Of a stretch of 64,000 nucleotides of DNA, positions 1-9,334 are shown one piece after another. The notes beneath the pieces were generated by a model. The model made no database searches and was not told where the DNA came from. It was given only the letters and a program-made list of their open reading frames with translations. This DNA is from Tenuifilum thalassicum (GTDB lineage Bacteria; Bacteroidota; Bacteroidia; Bacteroidales; Tenuifilaceae): assembly GCF_013265555.1 (NCBI RefSeq), contig NZ_CP041345.1:1906581-1970580 (forward strand). Direction: 5' to 3'. Position 1 is the first letter of the stretch. Each line of letters opens with the position of its first letter. A program made the translations under genes and the position numbers.

Positions 1-410
1 GACTTTCGATAAAACCAAGCCCTAATGCTTTTCCCAAGTTTACCTTGGCGTCCAAACCCTCCATGCGACCACCAAACAAACTTAATATGTTTAAGCTTAG
101 CATATAAAAAAATTGCTAAAGTATGCAGATGATGAAAATCGACTCCCGAACACACTATTATACTAGGATTAAAAACCCTAATACGATTCAATGCGTTTTT
201 TAGATAATAAAATCGATGTCCAAGCAGTTTAAACGATAAGTATTGACAAATGAAGGAACCATCAATTTCTGCAGGTTTTACTCCTTCGTATTCGTTTCCC
301 GCCAGAATAGAAGATGAAAAATTATTGTTTTCAAGTATTAACTTAAAAGTATCTCGACGATAATGAGCAATGATAGGCTCAACAAAAAGCACTCTATTAT
401 TTTTACTCAT
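1..410 (-). CDS. glycosyltransferase, N-terminal part (runs off the window edge)
   Basis: Reading the minus strand from the ATG at 408-410 gives about 136 residues starting MSKNNRVLFVEPIIAHYRRD, open to base 1, so the 3' part is missing. The start resembles the N-terminal Rossmann domain of GT4-family glycosyltransferases (a beta strand, then AHYR), and VWWSHGGFGRQGK fits the segment where such enzymes often have a W-x-H-G stretch. It overlaps the 3' end of the flippase gene by 8 nt, as expected for coupled genes of one operon. The donor and acceptor sugars cannot be told from the sequence. Role in the polysaccharide repeat unit is inferred from context. Confidence 0.7.
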   Translation of the reverse strand, partial: MSKNNRVLFVEPIIAHYRRDTFKLILENNNFSSSILAGNEYEGVKPAEIDGSFICQYLSFKLLGHRFYYLKNALNRIRVFNPSIIVCSGVDFHHLHTLAIFLYAKLKHIKFVWWSHGGFGRQGKLGKSIRAWFYRK

Positions 411-1671
411 TAGTTCTCTTAATAAGTATTACCAGAAGAACTAGCATTGATATGTTAGCTACCACTTCAATTAAGCTATACATCAAAATAAATTTCTCAA
501 ATGGTAAGCTAGAAAGAAGTGGTAAGACAAGAATTAACCCAAAATAAAAAATTTGCCAAATACTCTGCCAAACAATTCGATTTAAAGCAACAAAAAGTGA
601 TGTAAAAGAAGAGGTAATAAAATTCAAGGCAAAAGGAAAAACCAGAAATTTAGCTAAGGCGCCAGATACTATCCATTTCTCACCAAAAACAAATGAGAAC
701 AATGTCTCGGACCATAATAAAATAACACCAATCTCAAAAATTGAGATAAGAACTACAATTCCAACTAAAGGTTTAATCTCTTTAAAATAGCTTTTGTTTT
801 CCCTATAGCATTCCGATGTTTTATTAAGTACCACACTTGAAAACGAAGATGCAATGAGCGCTAATGGTACAGATAAAATAAGTTTAGTAAGATCGAAATA
901 ACCTGCAAACTCTGCTGAATAATATCTGTTTATAAAAACAACAGGAAGCATAAAGCAAACAGTACTCATCAAAGCAGGTAAAAGGCTAAATTTTGGGAAA
1001 TCAATATATCTTTTAAGTAAACTTCTAAAATCAGTAGAACTAATTTTAGCTAAACTGTAACCACTTTTAAAAGATTGGTAACCCGATACTATTCCGTTTG
1101 CAACTTGTCCTATAATATCACCAAAAATAAGACCACCCGGTTGTTTAACAACCGCAAGTACAGATTGACTAATCCCTTCAACTGAGCGCCGGCTTAACTT
1201 ATTTATGCTTATCGCTTTAAACCTCTTTTTTCTAATTAACCAAAAGTTGAAAATTTGAAAGATGCTAAGAAGAAAAGTACCTGCTGGTATTAGGTAAAGA
1301 ATATACCTCCGATTGTAAGGCAAACTTAATAGATTTAATAATTGAGAGCTAAAAATCAGAACAAGACTCAGAACAAGTAGGTTAAAACCAATGCTTATAA
1401 GAATTGAAATGTTTACTAGCGAAACAGCATCATCATCATCTTTAGGCAAAACAATTGTTTGTTCATACCTAAAACTTGAAATTACAAGAAGAATTCCAAT
1501 TATACTAACATATACCGAGTAGAAACCAAACTCATCGGGTTCAAAGTATCGCCTTAAGAATGGTTGTAATAAAATAGGAATAGATTGCGCAATAAGAGTT
1601 CCGCTAACAAGAACTGAAGCATTCTTAATTATCTCGGTGCGTTGAATGTATTTAAAAACTTTTTTAACCAA
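403..1671 (-). CDS. polysaccharide flippase (Wzx-type, MATE/MVF superfamily)
   Basis: A 422-residue, strongly hydrophobic protein with about 12 predicted membrane segments and a short basic N terminus, the usual size and layout of Wzx flippases that move undecaprenyl-linked repeat units across the inner membrane. The opening (KNASVLVSGTLIAQSIPILL) and the EFGFYSVYVSIIGIL segment fit the polysaccharide biosynthesis family. The start codon is TTG, directly after the TAG stop of the upstream gene in the same frame. No ATG lies nearby, so coupling by re-initiation is likely. This is the only intact flippase in the window; the second one (21567-22916) is broken. Confidence 0.88.
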   Translation of the reverse strand: MVKKVFKYIQRTEIIKNASVLVSGTLIAQSIPILLQPFLRRYFEPDEFGFYSVYVSIIGILLVISSFRYEQTIVLPKDDDDAVSLVNISILISIGFNLLVLSLVLIFSSQLLNLLSLPYNRRYILYLIPAGTFLLSIFQIFNFWLIRKKRFKAISINKLSRRSVEGISQSVLAVVKQPGGLIFGDIIGQVANGIVSGYQSFKSGYSLAKISSTDFRSLLKRYIDFPKFSLLPALMSTVCFMLPVVFINRYYSAEFAGYFDLTKLILSVPLALIASSFSSVVLNKTSECYRENKSYFKEIKPLVGIVVLISIFEIGVILLWSETLFSFVFGEKWIVSGALAKFLVFPFALNFITSSFTSLFVALNRIVWQSIWQIFYFGLILVLPLLSSLPFEKFILMYSLIEVVANISMLVLLVILIKRTNE

Positions 1672-2706
1672 CTACTCAGAATTAAAAGGGAAAAGTTTAT
1701 CTATTCTTCTAACCAAGCTATAAAGGAAAACTAGAGTAATAAAGTACACTGGAATCTTCATAAAATCCCACTCCCTGTAAACCAAAATAAGTAGAAAGAT
1801 AATCACATTAACAACAATCAAAGCGATATCGAGCTTTTCATGACTACTACCAGCCAAAACAAATCTTTGATATGCGTGTTTCCTATGGGGCCTGCTTAAC
1901 TGCTCACGATTTCGCCAACGGCGGAAAAGAGTTAGTGATGCATCGAACCAAAATGGTGCAGTAATCATCATCCAGTTAAAAATTGAAAAATCGAGGGTGT
2001 TGTGGTAATGGATACCTAGAACAACTAAGATAAATCCAATTTGGGTGCTCCCCACATCTCCCATGAATATTTTGGCTTTAGGCCAATTCCAATATAAAAA
2101 CCCGAGAACAGACGAAGCCAAAAGTAAAAGTTCTAAACTACCAGTAAAGATATAGAGCACCAATCCTACCAAGATTGCTTCTATCGAAGCAAAGCCATCA
2201 GCCCCATCCATAAAGTTAAATAGGTTAATAAACCAAACCATTCCAACAATAGCAATAGGGTATACAATAAATGGAACGGTTAATATATCTATCCCAAATG
2301 TTATGGGCTTTCTTAAGCCCCCCAAAAAATAAAAGGCTAAAATGACAACAATAAATTGTATAATCAGCCTTGTAATGGGCTTAACCTCAACAATATCATC
2401 AACTAAACCAACAACTGCTAATATGGCTCCACTCATTAAAGCTGGATACAGATTATCATCAATAACGCCTTTAATGTAAAAAAATGTAATTCCAATATAC
2501 CATACAATAATAATTGCAAGCCCTCCTGCTCTTGGTGTAGACGTAGAGTGTAAGCCTCGCTCACTTGGTTCATTTACTATTCTGTATCTGCTCGCCAACT
2601 TTTTAACAAGATAAGTTAGCAATATGGTGGAAAAGCACGCTAATAATACCAGCAACGAAATATTTAAACTACTTATAATCATTAAGGAACCAACTAACAG
2701 TTTCAT
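1672..2706 (-). CDS. undecaprenyl-phosphate sugar-1-phosphate transferase (WecA/MraY family, GT4 membrane type)
   Basis: A polytopic membrane protein of 344 residues that should start repeat-unit synthesis by moving a sugar-1-phosphate onto undecaprenyl phosphate. Visible family motifs are VGLVDDIVEVKP (the aspartate pair), NLFNFMDGADG (catalytic N-x-x-N-x-x-D region), FMGDVGST, and the cytoplasmic basic motif RPHRKHAYQR. Length is normal for WecA-like enzymes. Two starts are possible: ATG at 2706, overlapping the upstream epimerase gene by 38 nt, or ATG at 2682, which shortens the overlap to 14 nt. I kept the longer form without strong evidence. The locus also has a PglC-type initiating transferase (10481-11086), so it may start more than one glycan. 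Confidence 0.9.
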   Translation of the reverse strand: MKLLVGSLMIISSLNISLLVLLACFSTILLTYLVKKLASRYRIVNEPSERGLHSTSTPRAGGLAIIIVWYIGITFFYIKGVIDDNLYPALMSGAILAVVGLVDDIVEVKPITRLIIQFIVVILAFYFLGGLRKPITFGIDILTVPFIVYPIAIVGMVWFINLFNFMDGADGFASIEAILVGLVLYIFTGSLELLLLASSVLGFLYWNWPKAKIFMGDVGSTQIGFILVVLGIHYHNTLDFSIFNWMMITAPFWFDASLTLFRRWRNREQLSRPHRKHAYQRFVLAGSSHEKLDIALIVVNVIIFLLILVYREWDFMKIPVYFITLVFLYSLVRRIDKLFPFNSE

Positions 2707-3541
2707 TAATACCTTGCTTTGCGCTATAGGGGGGAGTAAATCCCAAACTTCGCCGAGTTAACTCATTGTTTACCACAGCACTTTCGTAAAGACGTTTGTA
2801 GATAAATGGAAAAATAAACTTGACCATTTTTAATATTAAAACTCCAGGATTAAATAGGATTACTTTTTTTTGCAAAGCATCTGCAATAGAAGTAACAAGT
2901 TCTCCTATTGAAACTGGTTCAGAATCCTGAGACAAAAAAACACCGTTCCTTCTTGCATCTATAATCCTATCAATTAACGCCGACAGATTCCCAACATAAG
3001 TTACACTCCGATAAGACTTTACATTCTTAAATGGCAAAATGGGAAATAATTTCACCAACTTTATCAACCCCAACATATTAGCCTTGACACCTTTACCATA
3101 AACTAGCGGAGTTCGAATAATTGAAACTATAAAACTATCATCAGTAAGTTTTAAAAGCTCTTGCTCAGCGAGAAATTTTGATTTACCATAAGCATCAGTA
3201 GGATTACAAGTTGTTTCCTCAGTCCACGGCTTGTCTAGAGAGCTAATATCGCCATAAACTTTAGTTGTGCTTAAAAAAATGAACTGCTTAACACCATCTT
3301 GTTTTGCTTTCTTAGCAACTCTTACGGGTAATTCTGTATTCACTTTTATGTATTCATCAATTCCAATTTTTTTGGTCTGATGCACAATGGCAGCTAAGTG
3401 TATTATTACATCATAATTAGAATAATCAAACTCATTTGGAACCAGATTAATGGAATCAACCTCGGTAATATTTTCAAACTTGCTAAATTGGATAAAATTT
3501 CTTCCAATAAAACTATTTTTCCCAATAATGAGTATACGCAT
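2669..3541 (-). CDS. NAD-dependent epimerase/dehydratase (nucleotide-sugar SDR)
   Basis: A 290-residue extended short-chain dehydrogenase. It has the N-terminal dinucleotide motif GKNSFIG, the LAAIVHQ segment and the catalytic YGKSK (Y-x-x-x-K), preceded by the STTKVYG serine/threonine site. It resembles the 4-epimerase/4-reductase group found beside WecA-type transferases, where it typically makes the GlcNAc/GalNAc or 4-keto-reduced sugar that the transferase uses. That pairing is family knowledge; the exact substrate is not visible. The ATG at 3541 lies 1 nt from the stop of fcl, and the 3' end overlaps the transferase gene. Confidence 0.85.
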   Translation of the reverse strand: MRILIIGKNSFIGRNFIQFSKFENITEVDSINLVPNEFDYSNYDVIIHLAAIVHQTKKIGIDEYIKVNTELPVRVAKKAKQDGVKQFIFLSTTKVYGDISSLDKPWTEETTCNPTDAYGKSKFLAEQELLKLTDDSFIVSIIRTPLVYGKGVKANMLGLIKLVKLFPILPFKNVKSYRSVTYVGNLSALIDRIIDARRNGVFLSQDSEPVSIGELVTSIADALQKKVILFNPGVLILKMVKFIFPFIYKRLYESAVVNNELTRRSLGFTPPYSAKQGINETVSWFLNDYK

Positions 3542-3542
3542 T

Positions 3543-4643
3543 CTATTTATTGTTCAACTTAAGGTAATCGTTATAGACGTTTTTAATACCCGTTGCTAAT
3601 TCTATTTTGTACTTCCAACCAAGCGAATTCAACTTTGAAACATCGAGTAATTTTCGATAGGTACCATCAGGTTTTGACGTATCCCAAAGGATTTGACCTC
3701 TATATCCAACAATCTCTTTAACCAGTTGTGCCAAATCAAAAATCGAAATATCAACACCAGCACCAATATTTATATGTGTGTTTTTCACCTCATTTTTATC
3801 CTTAGCCAAATCTTGGAAGTCGATATTTTCCATTATAAAAACACAGGCATCAGCCATATCGTTTGAGTGTAAAAATTCCCTCATCGGCTTGCCCGAACCC
3901 CAAAGTGTAACTGTTACGGAATCATAACTCTTTTGGGGAACTCTAATTCCATATTTGTTTAAAATATTGACAATTTCATTTTCAGGTGAATTCCCACTTA
4001 CCCCTTCGACAGGTAGCCTATTTAAATCCTTTCTTAAACCCTCCCAGTCGTTACATTCTAGACATTTGGCCAAGTGCATCTTTCGGATAATGGCTGGTAA
4101 TACATGACTTTTCTCCAAATCGTAGTTATCGGAAGGGCCATAAAGGTTGGTTGGCATAACCGAGATAAAATTGGTGCCGTACTGCAGGTTGTACGACTCA
4201 CACATTTTAATACCCGCTATCTTGGCTATAGCGTAAGGCTCATTGGTGAATTCCAGTTCCGAAGTTAAAAGGTAATCCTCCTTAATAGGTTGAGGTGCAT
4301 TTTTAGGATATATGCACGAACTCCCAAGGAAAAGTAACTTTTTTACGCCCGACAAGTAAGCAGCATGTATAACATTGTTTTGAATCTGTAAATTCTCATA
4401 AATAAATTGAGCCCGATAGGTATTATTTGCTAATATCCCGCCTACCCTAGCAGCAGCAAGGAATACATACTCAGACTTCACAGTATTAAAAAAATCAAAA
4501 ACTGCATTATAATCAAGCAGTTCAAGTTCTGAATGGGCACGAGTAATGATATTGTTGTAGCCCCTTTCCTTTAATTTACGAACAATGGCGGTGCCAACCA
4601 ATCCGGTATGACCCGCCACATATATCCTTGACGATTTATTCAC
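3543..4643 (-). CDS. fcl: GDP-L-fucose synthase
   Basis: The two-step epimerase/reductase that turns GDP-4-keto-6-deoxy-mannose into GDP-L-fucose. The 366-residue protein shows the NADP motif GHTGLVG, the serine site LGSSCIYP, the catalytic YAIAK and the following PTNLYGPSDNYD and TLWGSGKPMREFLHSND blocks that are typical of Fcl/WcaG. It is somewhat longer than the E. coli enzyme (about 320 residues) because of an insert around residues 198-235. The start codon is GTG, 25 nt after the gmd stop. The gmd-fcl pair supplies fucose for the polysaccharide. Confidence 0.95.
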   Translation of the reverse strand: MNKSSRIYVAGHTGLVGTAIVRKLKERGYNNIITRAHSELELLDYNAVFDFFNTVKSEYVFLAAARVGGILANNTYRAQFIYENLQIQNNVIHAAYLSGVKKLLFLGSSCIYPKNAPQPIKEDYLLTSELEFTNEPYAIAKIAGIKMCESYNLQYGTNFISVMPTNLYGPSDNYDLEKSHVLPAIIRKMHLAKCLECNDWEGLRKDLNRLPVEGVSGNSPENEIVNILNKYGIRVPQKSYDSVTVTLWGSGKPMREFLHSNDMADACVFIMENIDFQDLAKDKNEVKNTHINIGAGVDISIFDLAQLVKEIVGYRGQILWDTSKPDGTYRKLLDVSKLNSLGWKYKIELATGIKNVYNDYLKLNNK

Positions 4644-4668
4644 TTTTCAACGTTTTTCTTGATAACTG

Positions 4669-5721
4669 CTAACCTTTATTTAAATACTTTTTCTGCACTT
4701 TTTCCCAATCGGCATTTACCATTATTTTAACAAGGTCATCCAATCCTACTTTCGGTTCCCAATTCAGTATAGTTTTTGCTTTGGAGGCATCACCAACCAA
4801 TAAATCAACTTCGGTGGGGCGAAAATAATCAGGATCTACCTCAACTATTACCTTCCCATTTGACTTATCAATACCCTTTTCATTTACGCCTTCGCCTTTC
4901 CACTCCAGTTCAATTCCTAGCTCCTTAAAGGCAAGCGTTGCAAATTCACGAACAGTATGTGTTTTACCAGTAGCAAGAACAAAATCTTCAGGGGTATTGT
5001 GTTGTAACATACGCCACATCCCCTCCACGTATTCTGGAGCATATCCCCAATCTCGGCGAGCATCAAGATTACCCAGGTATAACTTATCCTGTAAACCGGC
5101 CTTAATTCGGGCTGCAGCCATTGTTATTTTCCGTGTTACAAACGTTTCACCCCTTCGTGGCGACTCGTGATTGAACAGAATCCCGTTACAAGCAAAAATA
5201 TTATAGGCTTCGCGATAATTAACAGTTATCCAGTATGCATAAAGCTTTGCAACGCCATAAGGACTCCTTGGGTAAAAGGGAGTTTTTTCATTTTGAGGAA
5301 CTTCCTGTACCAAGCCATACAGCTCGCTAGTTGATGCCTGATAGAACTTTGTTTTTAAGCCCGTATCCTTTATAGCATCCAAAAATCGTAGAGTCCCTAT
5401 GGCATCAACCTCGGCAGTATATTCAGGAACCTCAAACGAAACCTTTACATGGCTTTGCGCAGCAAGATTGTATATTTCGTCAGGCTCTACTTTTTCAAGC
5501 AATCGGTTAAGGTTGCTTGAGTCTGTCATATCGCCATAATGAAGGAACATTCTCACATCCTTGTTATGGCGATCTTTATATAGATGATCAATCCTGTGTG
5601 TATTAAAATTTGACGCTCTCCTAATAATTCCATGAACCTCGTAACCTTTTTCTAGTAAAAGTTCAGCAAGGTACGAGCCATCCTGACCTGTAATTCCCGT
5701 GATTAAAGCTTTTTTGGACAT
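4669..5721 (-). CDS. gmd: GDP-mannose 4,6-dehydratase
   Basis: First committed enzyme of GDP-L-fucose synthesis: removes water from GDP-D-mannose to give the 4-keto-6-deoxy sugar. Seen are [15 protein letters not shown] (NADP binding), [15 protein letters not shown], the catalytic [10 protein letters not shown], and [16 protein letters not shown], a very conserved Gmd block. I chose the ATG at 5721 (MSKKALITG). A TTG five codons upstream lies in the heptamer repeat tract and is unlikely to be used. The gene is followed by fcl 25 nt later. Upstream is a 180-bp repeat-filled gap that probably separates this transcript from the ligase gene. Confidence 0.96.
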   Translation of the reverse strand: MSKKALITGITGQDGSYLAELLLEKGYEVHGIIRRASNFNTHRIDHLYKDRHNKDVRMFLHYGDMTDSSNLNRLLEKVEPDEIYNLAAQSHVKVSFEVPEYTAEVDAIGTLRFLDAIKDTGLKTKFYQASTSELYGLVQEVPQNEKTPFYPRSPYGVAKLYAYWITVNYREAYNIFACNGILFNHESPRRGETFVTRKITMAAARIKAGLQDKLYLGNLDARRDWGYAPEYVEGMWRMLQHNTPEDFVLATGKTHTVREFATLAFKELGIELEWKGEGVNEKGIDKSNGKVIVEVDPDYFRPTEVDLLVGDASKAKTILNWEPKVGLDDLVKIMVNADWEKVQKKYLNKG

Positions 5722-5730
5722 AATCGTGTT

Positions 5731-5855
5731 GTTCAAAGTTGAATGTTAAAAGTTCGAGGCCTGTCTGGTGTAGAAGGATAAAGGATTAAGAATAAAGGAT
5801 TAAGGACTTAGTCCGGCGAAGACGGATAAAGGAAAAAGGATAAAGGGTAAAAGGA
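5731..5855. repeat. heptamer repeat tract upstream of gmd
   Basis: Two blocks of degenerate 7-bp units. 5731-5758 reads GTTCAAA, GTTGAAT, GTTAAAA, GTTCGAG. 5774-5855 reads AGGATAA, AGGATTA, AGAATAA, AGGATTA, AGGACTT, then an interruption with TCCGGCGAAGACGG and more AGGAAAA, AGGATAA, AGGGTAA units. The same 7-bp phase occurs in four other gaps of this locus. The rest of the gap to 5902 shows no gene. Confidence 0.8.
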
Positions 5856-5902
5856 AAAGAATTAAAATAATTACAAAAAATACATTTATTGCCTTTTAGG
5901 GA

Positions 5903-8900
5903 TTATGTATCCCTTAGTTCGTTTGATTTTTTAGAGTAATGAATTAAATAAGGTAATGCACCCATTAATCCGAAGAATGCTGGTTCGAATGGAGAATTTG
6001 AGCTAAAAAATGCATAGAAAAAGGTAACCAAATATATAATTCCAAAAATCCAATATTCTTTCCGATAAATATAGTAAAGGTATAACGATTTAACAAAGAA
6101 CCAAATATAAACCAATAGACCTAACACACCCGAATATAAGAGAACAGACAAAAAAGGATTATGTGGGTAATCAAAATCTCTTTTAGGATCTTCGGGATGG
6201 AACTTTCGGGCAAACCTATAGGTATAATCAAATCCTCCGCCTATCAACTTTTGGATTAAGGTATACTTTTTAGTGTAAAGGTAAATGGCATAGCGCCATC
6301 TATCAATTCGAGGTCCGGCAAAACGGTCGTTAGCCATTAAAGGTTTAAAGTCATCGCTTATGGTATCGGCTGCACTTAGGCTTCCATGAAAGGGAAATAG
6401 ACTTGCTAGATTATTCATATTTTTTTCTTCCACCAATGAAGTTTTCCTATGGTGCTTTACAACGAGCTGAGGATAGGCAAAGGTCACATAACCTTTTAGA
6501 TTTTTAAAATCGGTTACACCCTTTTGGCCAAAAAGGTACGAACCATAAACACGACCTTTACCCTTAACCAAGCCACTCACCTTTAATTGAACCCACTCTC
6601 CTTTTGTTTTTAGATTATAATTTTGTTTTGAACTCCCTGTAATTTTCCCAGTTAATTCAAGCCTAACCAAATTTCCATTAAAATCGGGGGAAACATAACA
6701 GTAGACGGAACCAAAAACGGAATCACCAGGCTCTGCCATCTCCCCCCAATACAATGTTCTTGAATAATAGTTTAACCCAGACCGTTTCCCTTCGGTTGTT
6801 TTATTGTATTTAGCCCCAACTACTCCTTTTGGTACAATATCTGCATTACTCCCTTTTAAGGGATACTCTTTTAAAAAGGTTGAAGCTGTGTAAGTCTCTG
6901 GATTTTTAGGGTTATGCTTTAAAACCTTAAACTCAGGATGAGCATAAATTACATATCCCTTTAGATTTTTAAAATCTTTTGCTTTAGGAAGTTCAAAGTA
7001 AGTAGTTGAATAGTAAACTTCACCTGTTTCACCCCAATTGTTAATAGTTAGCTTCTGCCAGGTTCCTTTACGGCTAAGGTCATAGTATGTAGCGTTATTA
7101 CCACCAAGTTTTTTTGAACTTCCCCCTAAGCGAACCTTTTCACCATTAAAATCATTAGAAACATAGGCAAAAACAGAAGTTTTTACCCTTTGGTTCGCTA
7201 CTCTGAACCTGACTTTCCCAATTGGATTAACATTATATGCTAAATTTTTACTAACTCTGGCCTGTGTTCCCCTATCAACTTTTAATCCAACGCTCTGGTT
7301 GGGAACAATTTCAACATTATCGCCAGTTAATGGATAAACACGTTTAAAGTTTGATCCAGCCCAGGTTATAGGATTGTTAGGATCAAATTTCAGTATCTTT
7401 TCTTCGGGATATGCAAAGAGAACGTAGCCTTTAATTGAATCGGTTGGAGAATTCGCCTTTTTTCGGAAGCCAAAGCCCACGTTAGCATCTCCGTCAAAAA
7501 TGTTAAATGAAATGTTTAGTTTTTGCCATGTTCCTTTTCTTTCTAAATCGTAAGTATGTTTGGTATGACCAAATATATTTCCTTCAGCGTAAAATGCAAC
7601 CTCATCACCATTAAAATTAGGTGATACATACGCAAATATTGACGAATTATACCTTATATCTTTTTTAAATGTATATCTATAAAGATTTTCTCTATAGAGC
7701 CATAAACCTATGTTATCTCTATATTTAATATGTTTCTTGTAGGGCATAAAGGCAATAACACTATCCAAAGGGCCATTTCTTGTACCATCAGGCAGACGAC
7801 TAACCGAAACAAATTGTTTTGTAGCCCACGTTATTGGTTCTGCAGGATCAGTAGAAATTTCTTTTAGTTCTGGATAAGCATATATTACAAACCCATTAAG
7901 ATTATTAAAAGTACTATCCTTCTCTTTACAAACAAACAGGGAAACTCTTACGTCATTGCTATCAGCATAAAAACTTGTTTGAAGTTTTTGCCACTTCCCT
8001 TTCTGATCTATATCATAAAACCAATGACTTATCCCTTTTTTCCCATTTGATGAGATTCTTGCCCAATTACCATTAAAATCGCGCGACATATAACAGTAAA
8101 CCGATGCTAAATAACGTCTCCCCGGCTCGAATCTACCTTCAAAAAGTTTTGAAATATAGTAAGCATTACCTTTGCTCTTCAGTGGTTGGACCCACCTCCC
8201 AACTTTTGCTCCTTGTGCATCTGAAGGAACTTCTTTTAAACCTAATTCATTGAGATTATCCACCAAATGGTAATTACCACTTGCCCATCCTGTATAAGGA
8301 AATCTTGGATCAAAATTAGCACCCCAATTTTCTTTTTTTACGTCAATATATGAAATGTCACCTCTAAATATTGACTTCCCTGATATGGTAAGCCAATTTA
8401 TATATGATGATGTTACTCTCTTATTAAAATCAGAGGTAGCCAACCACTGGCTTCGTTTTAATGGGCTTACTCCAAATACCAAATACCAAAGAAAGAAAAC
8501 AGTTAATAAAATGCTAGGTATAAATAGAATGGAGTTACTTCTAAAAACTTTTAAACGATTTTTATTAATAAACCAAGAACTTAACCAAAACAATAAAAAT
8601 GAAACTATAAACACAGCTGCAATTATTAAACCTCGACGCGAAGTAGCCAACATTATGTTTACAAGAAGTACAATAAGGGCAAGTTGCAACAAAACGCTTT
8701 GCCACTTCTTTTTAACAGTGAATAAAAATGACGAGGCGAATAAAATACCAACAAAACAAACAAGTGTAAAAAAGTTATCGTCTATTGCAAGAGAAGTCCC
8801 TAAAGGATAACCTAACCCCTTTACCTCAAGCACCCCCCATATTTGTCCCTTTAGCTGAAAATATAACTTTAGCACTCCAGCAAATGCAAAAAGCGTACTT

Positions 8901-9283
8901 AAAACAACACTATGAACTCTAAACTGATTTAATGATTTTTTTAATAGTTCTTGTTTAAAATCTAATAATAAAAACGAAAAAATAAATATACAAAGAACCA
9001 ATAGATTAATAGTATCCTTAAGTAAAATATCTGATAGATAACAACTTGCGACTACTGCAAAAAGCCAAGCAATTATACTAATAATCAAAGGCAGAAAAAA
9101 GCGGTATCTTTTGAAGCAAATTTCTCTCCAGCGTTTTTTATTAATGAAGTCGAATAAAGATAGAAGCGCAAATATTGCAATGAAAGGGAAAAGCAAGAAC
9201 TTAACGTATTGAGGTAATGCTAACCTTATAAAAAATAGTACAAGAGAGGTTGAAAATAAAAAAAGAATAATTCGTTTAAGCAT
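5903..9283 (-). CDS. O-antigen ligase/polymerase family protein with four inserted repeat modules
   Basis: A 1126-residue membrane protein. Residues 1-270 hold about nine membrane helices ending in the ATSRRGLIIAAVF motif typical of the Wzy_C (PF04932-like) region. The C terminus has the matching PHNPFLSVLLYSGVLG motif (about 1041-1056) and further helices. Usual family members have about 400-500 residues; here the large periplasmic loop is expanded to about 750 residues. It contains four repeats spaced 155-156 residues apart, each with a core like AYVSxDFNGExV (about 396, 551, 706, 862), then YDLxRKGTWQKL and a FKNLKGYVxxAYPE tail. These look like beta-sandwich, possibly carbohydrate-binding, modules; that is inference. 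ATG at 9283. It may act as ligase or polymerase. The other Wzy in the locus is broken. Confidence 0.85.
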   Translation of the reverse strand: MLKRIILFLFSTSLVLFFIRLALPQYVKFLLFPFIAIFALLSLFDFINKKRWREICFKRYRFFLPLIISIIAWLFAVVASCYLSDILLKDTINLLVLCIFIFSFLLLDFKQELLKKSLNQFRVHSVVLSTLFAFAGVLKLYFQLKGQIWGVLEVKGLGYPLGTSLAIDDNFFTLVCFVGILFASSFLFTVKKKWQSVLLQLALIVLLVNIMLATSRRGLIIAAVFIVSFLLFWLSSWFINKNRLKVFRSNSILFIPSILLTVFFLWYLVFGVSPLKRSQWLATSDFNKRVTSSYINWLTISGKSIFRGDISYIDVKKENWGANFDPRFPYTGWASGNYHLVDNLNELGLKEVPSDAQGAKVGRWVQPLKSKGNAYYISKLFEGRFEPGRRYLASVYCYMSRDFNGNWARISSNGKKGISHWFYDIDQKGKWQKLQTSFYADSNDVRVSLFVCKEKDSTFNNLNGFVIYAYPELKEISTDPAEPITWATKQFVSVSRLPDGTRNGPLDSVIAFMPYKKHIKYRDNIGLWLYRENLYRYTFKKDIRYNSSIFAYVSPNFNGDEVAFYAEGNIFGHTKHTYDLERKGTWQKLNISFNIFDGDANVGFGFRKKANSPTDSIKGYVLFAYPEEKILKFDPNNPITWAGSNFKRVYPLTGDNVEIVPNQSVGLKVDRGTQARVSKNLAYNVNPIGKVRFRVANQRVKTSVFAYVSNDFNGEKVRLGGSSKKLGGNNATYYDLSRKGTWQKLTINNWGETGEVYYSTTYFELPKAKDFKNLKGYVIYAHPEFKVLKHNPKNPETYTASTFLKEYPLKGSNADIVPKGVVGAKYNKTTEGKRSGLNYYSRTLYWGEMAEPGDSVFGSVYCYVSPDFNGNLVRLELTGKITGSSKQNYNLKTKGEWVQLKVSGLVKGKGRVYGSYLFGQKGVTDFKNLKGYVTFAYPQLVVKHHRKTSLVEEKNMNNLASLFPFHGSLSAADTISDDFKPLMANDRFAGPRIDRWRYAIYLYTKKYTLIQKLIGGGFDYTYRFARKFHPEDPKRDFDYPHNPFLSVLLYSGVLGLLVYIWFFVKSLYLYYIYRKEYWIFGIIYLVTFFYAFFSSNSPFEPAFFGLMGALPYLIHYSKKSNELRDT

Positions 9284-9334
9284 CTATGCAAATGTTAGTA
9301 AATGATAAATAACGGAACAAAAAAGAAAAAGCAA

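Noticed and set aside
8355-8810. Plus-strand open frame of 151 codons
   Set aside because: It lies opposite the helix-rich part of the ligase gene, has no recognisable domain and no promoter, and the minus-strand reading shows clear membrane helices.
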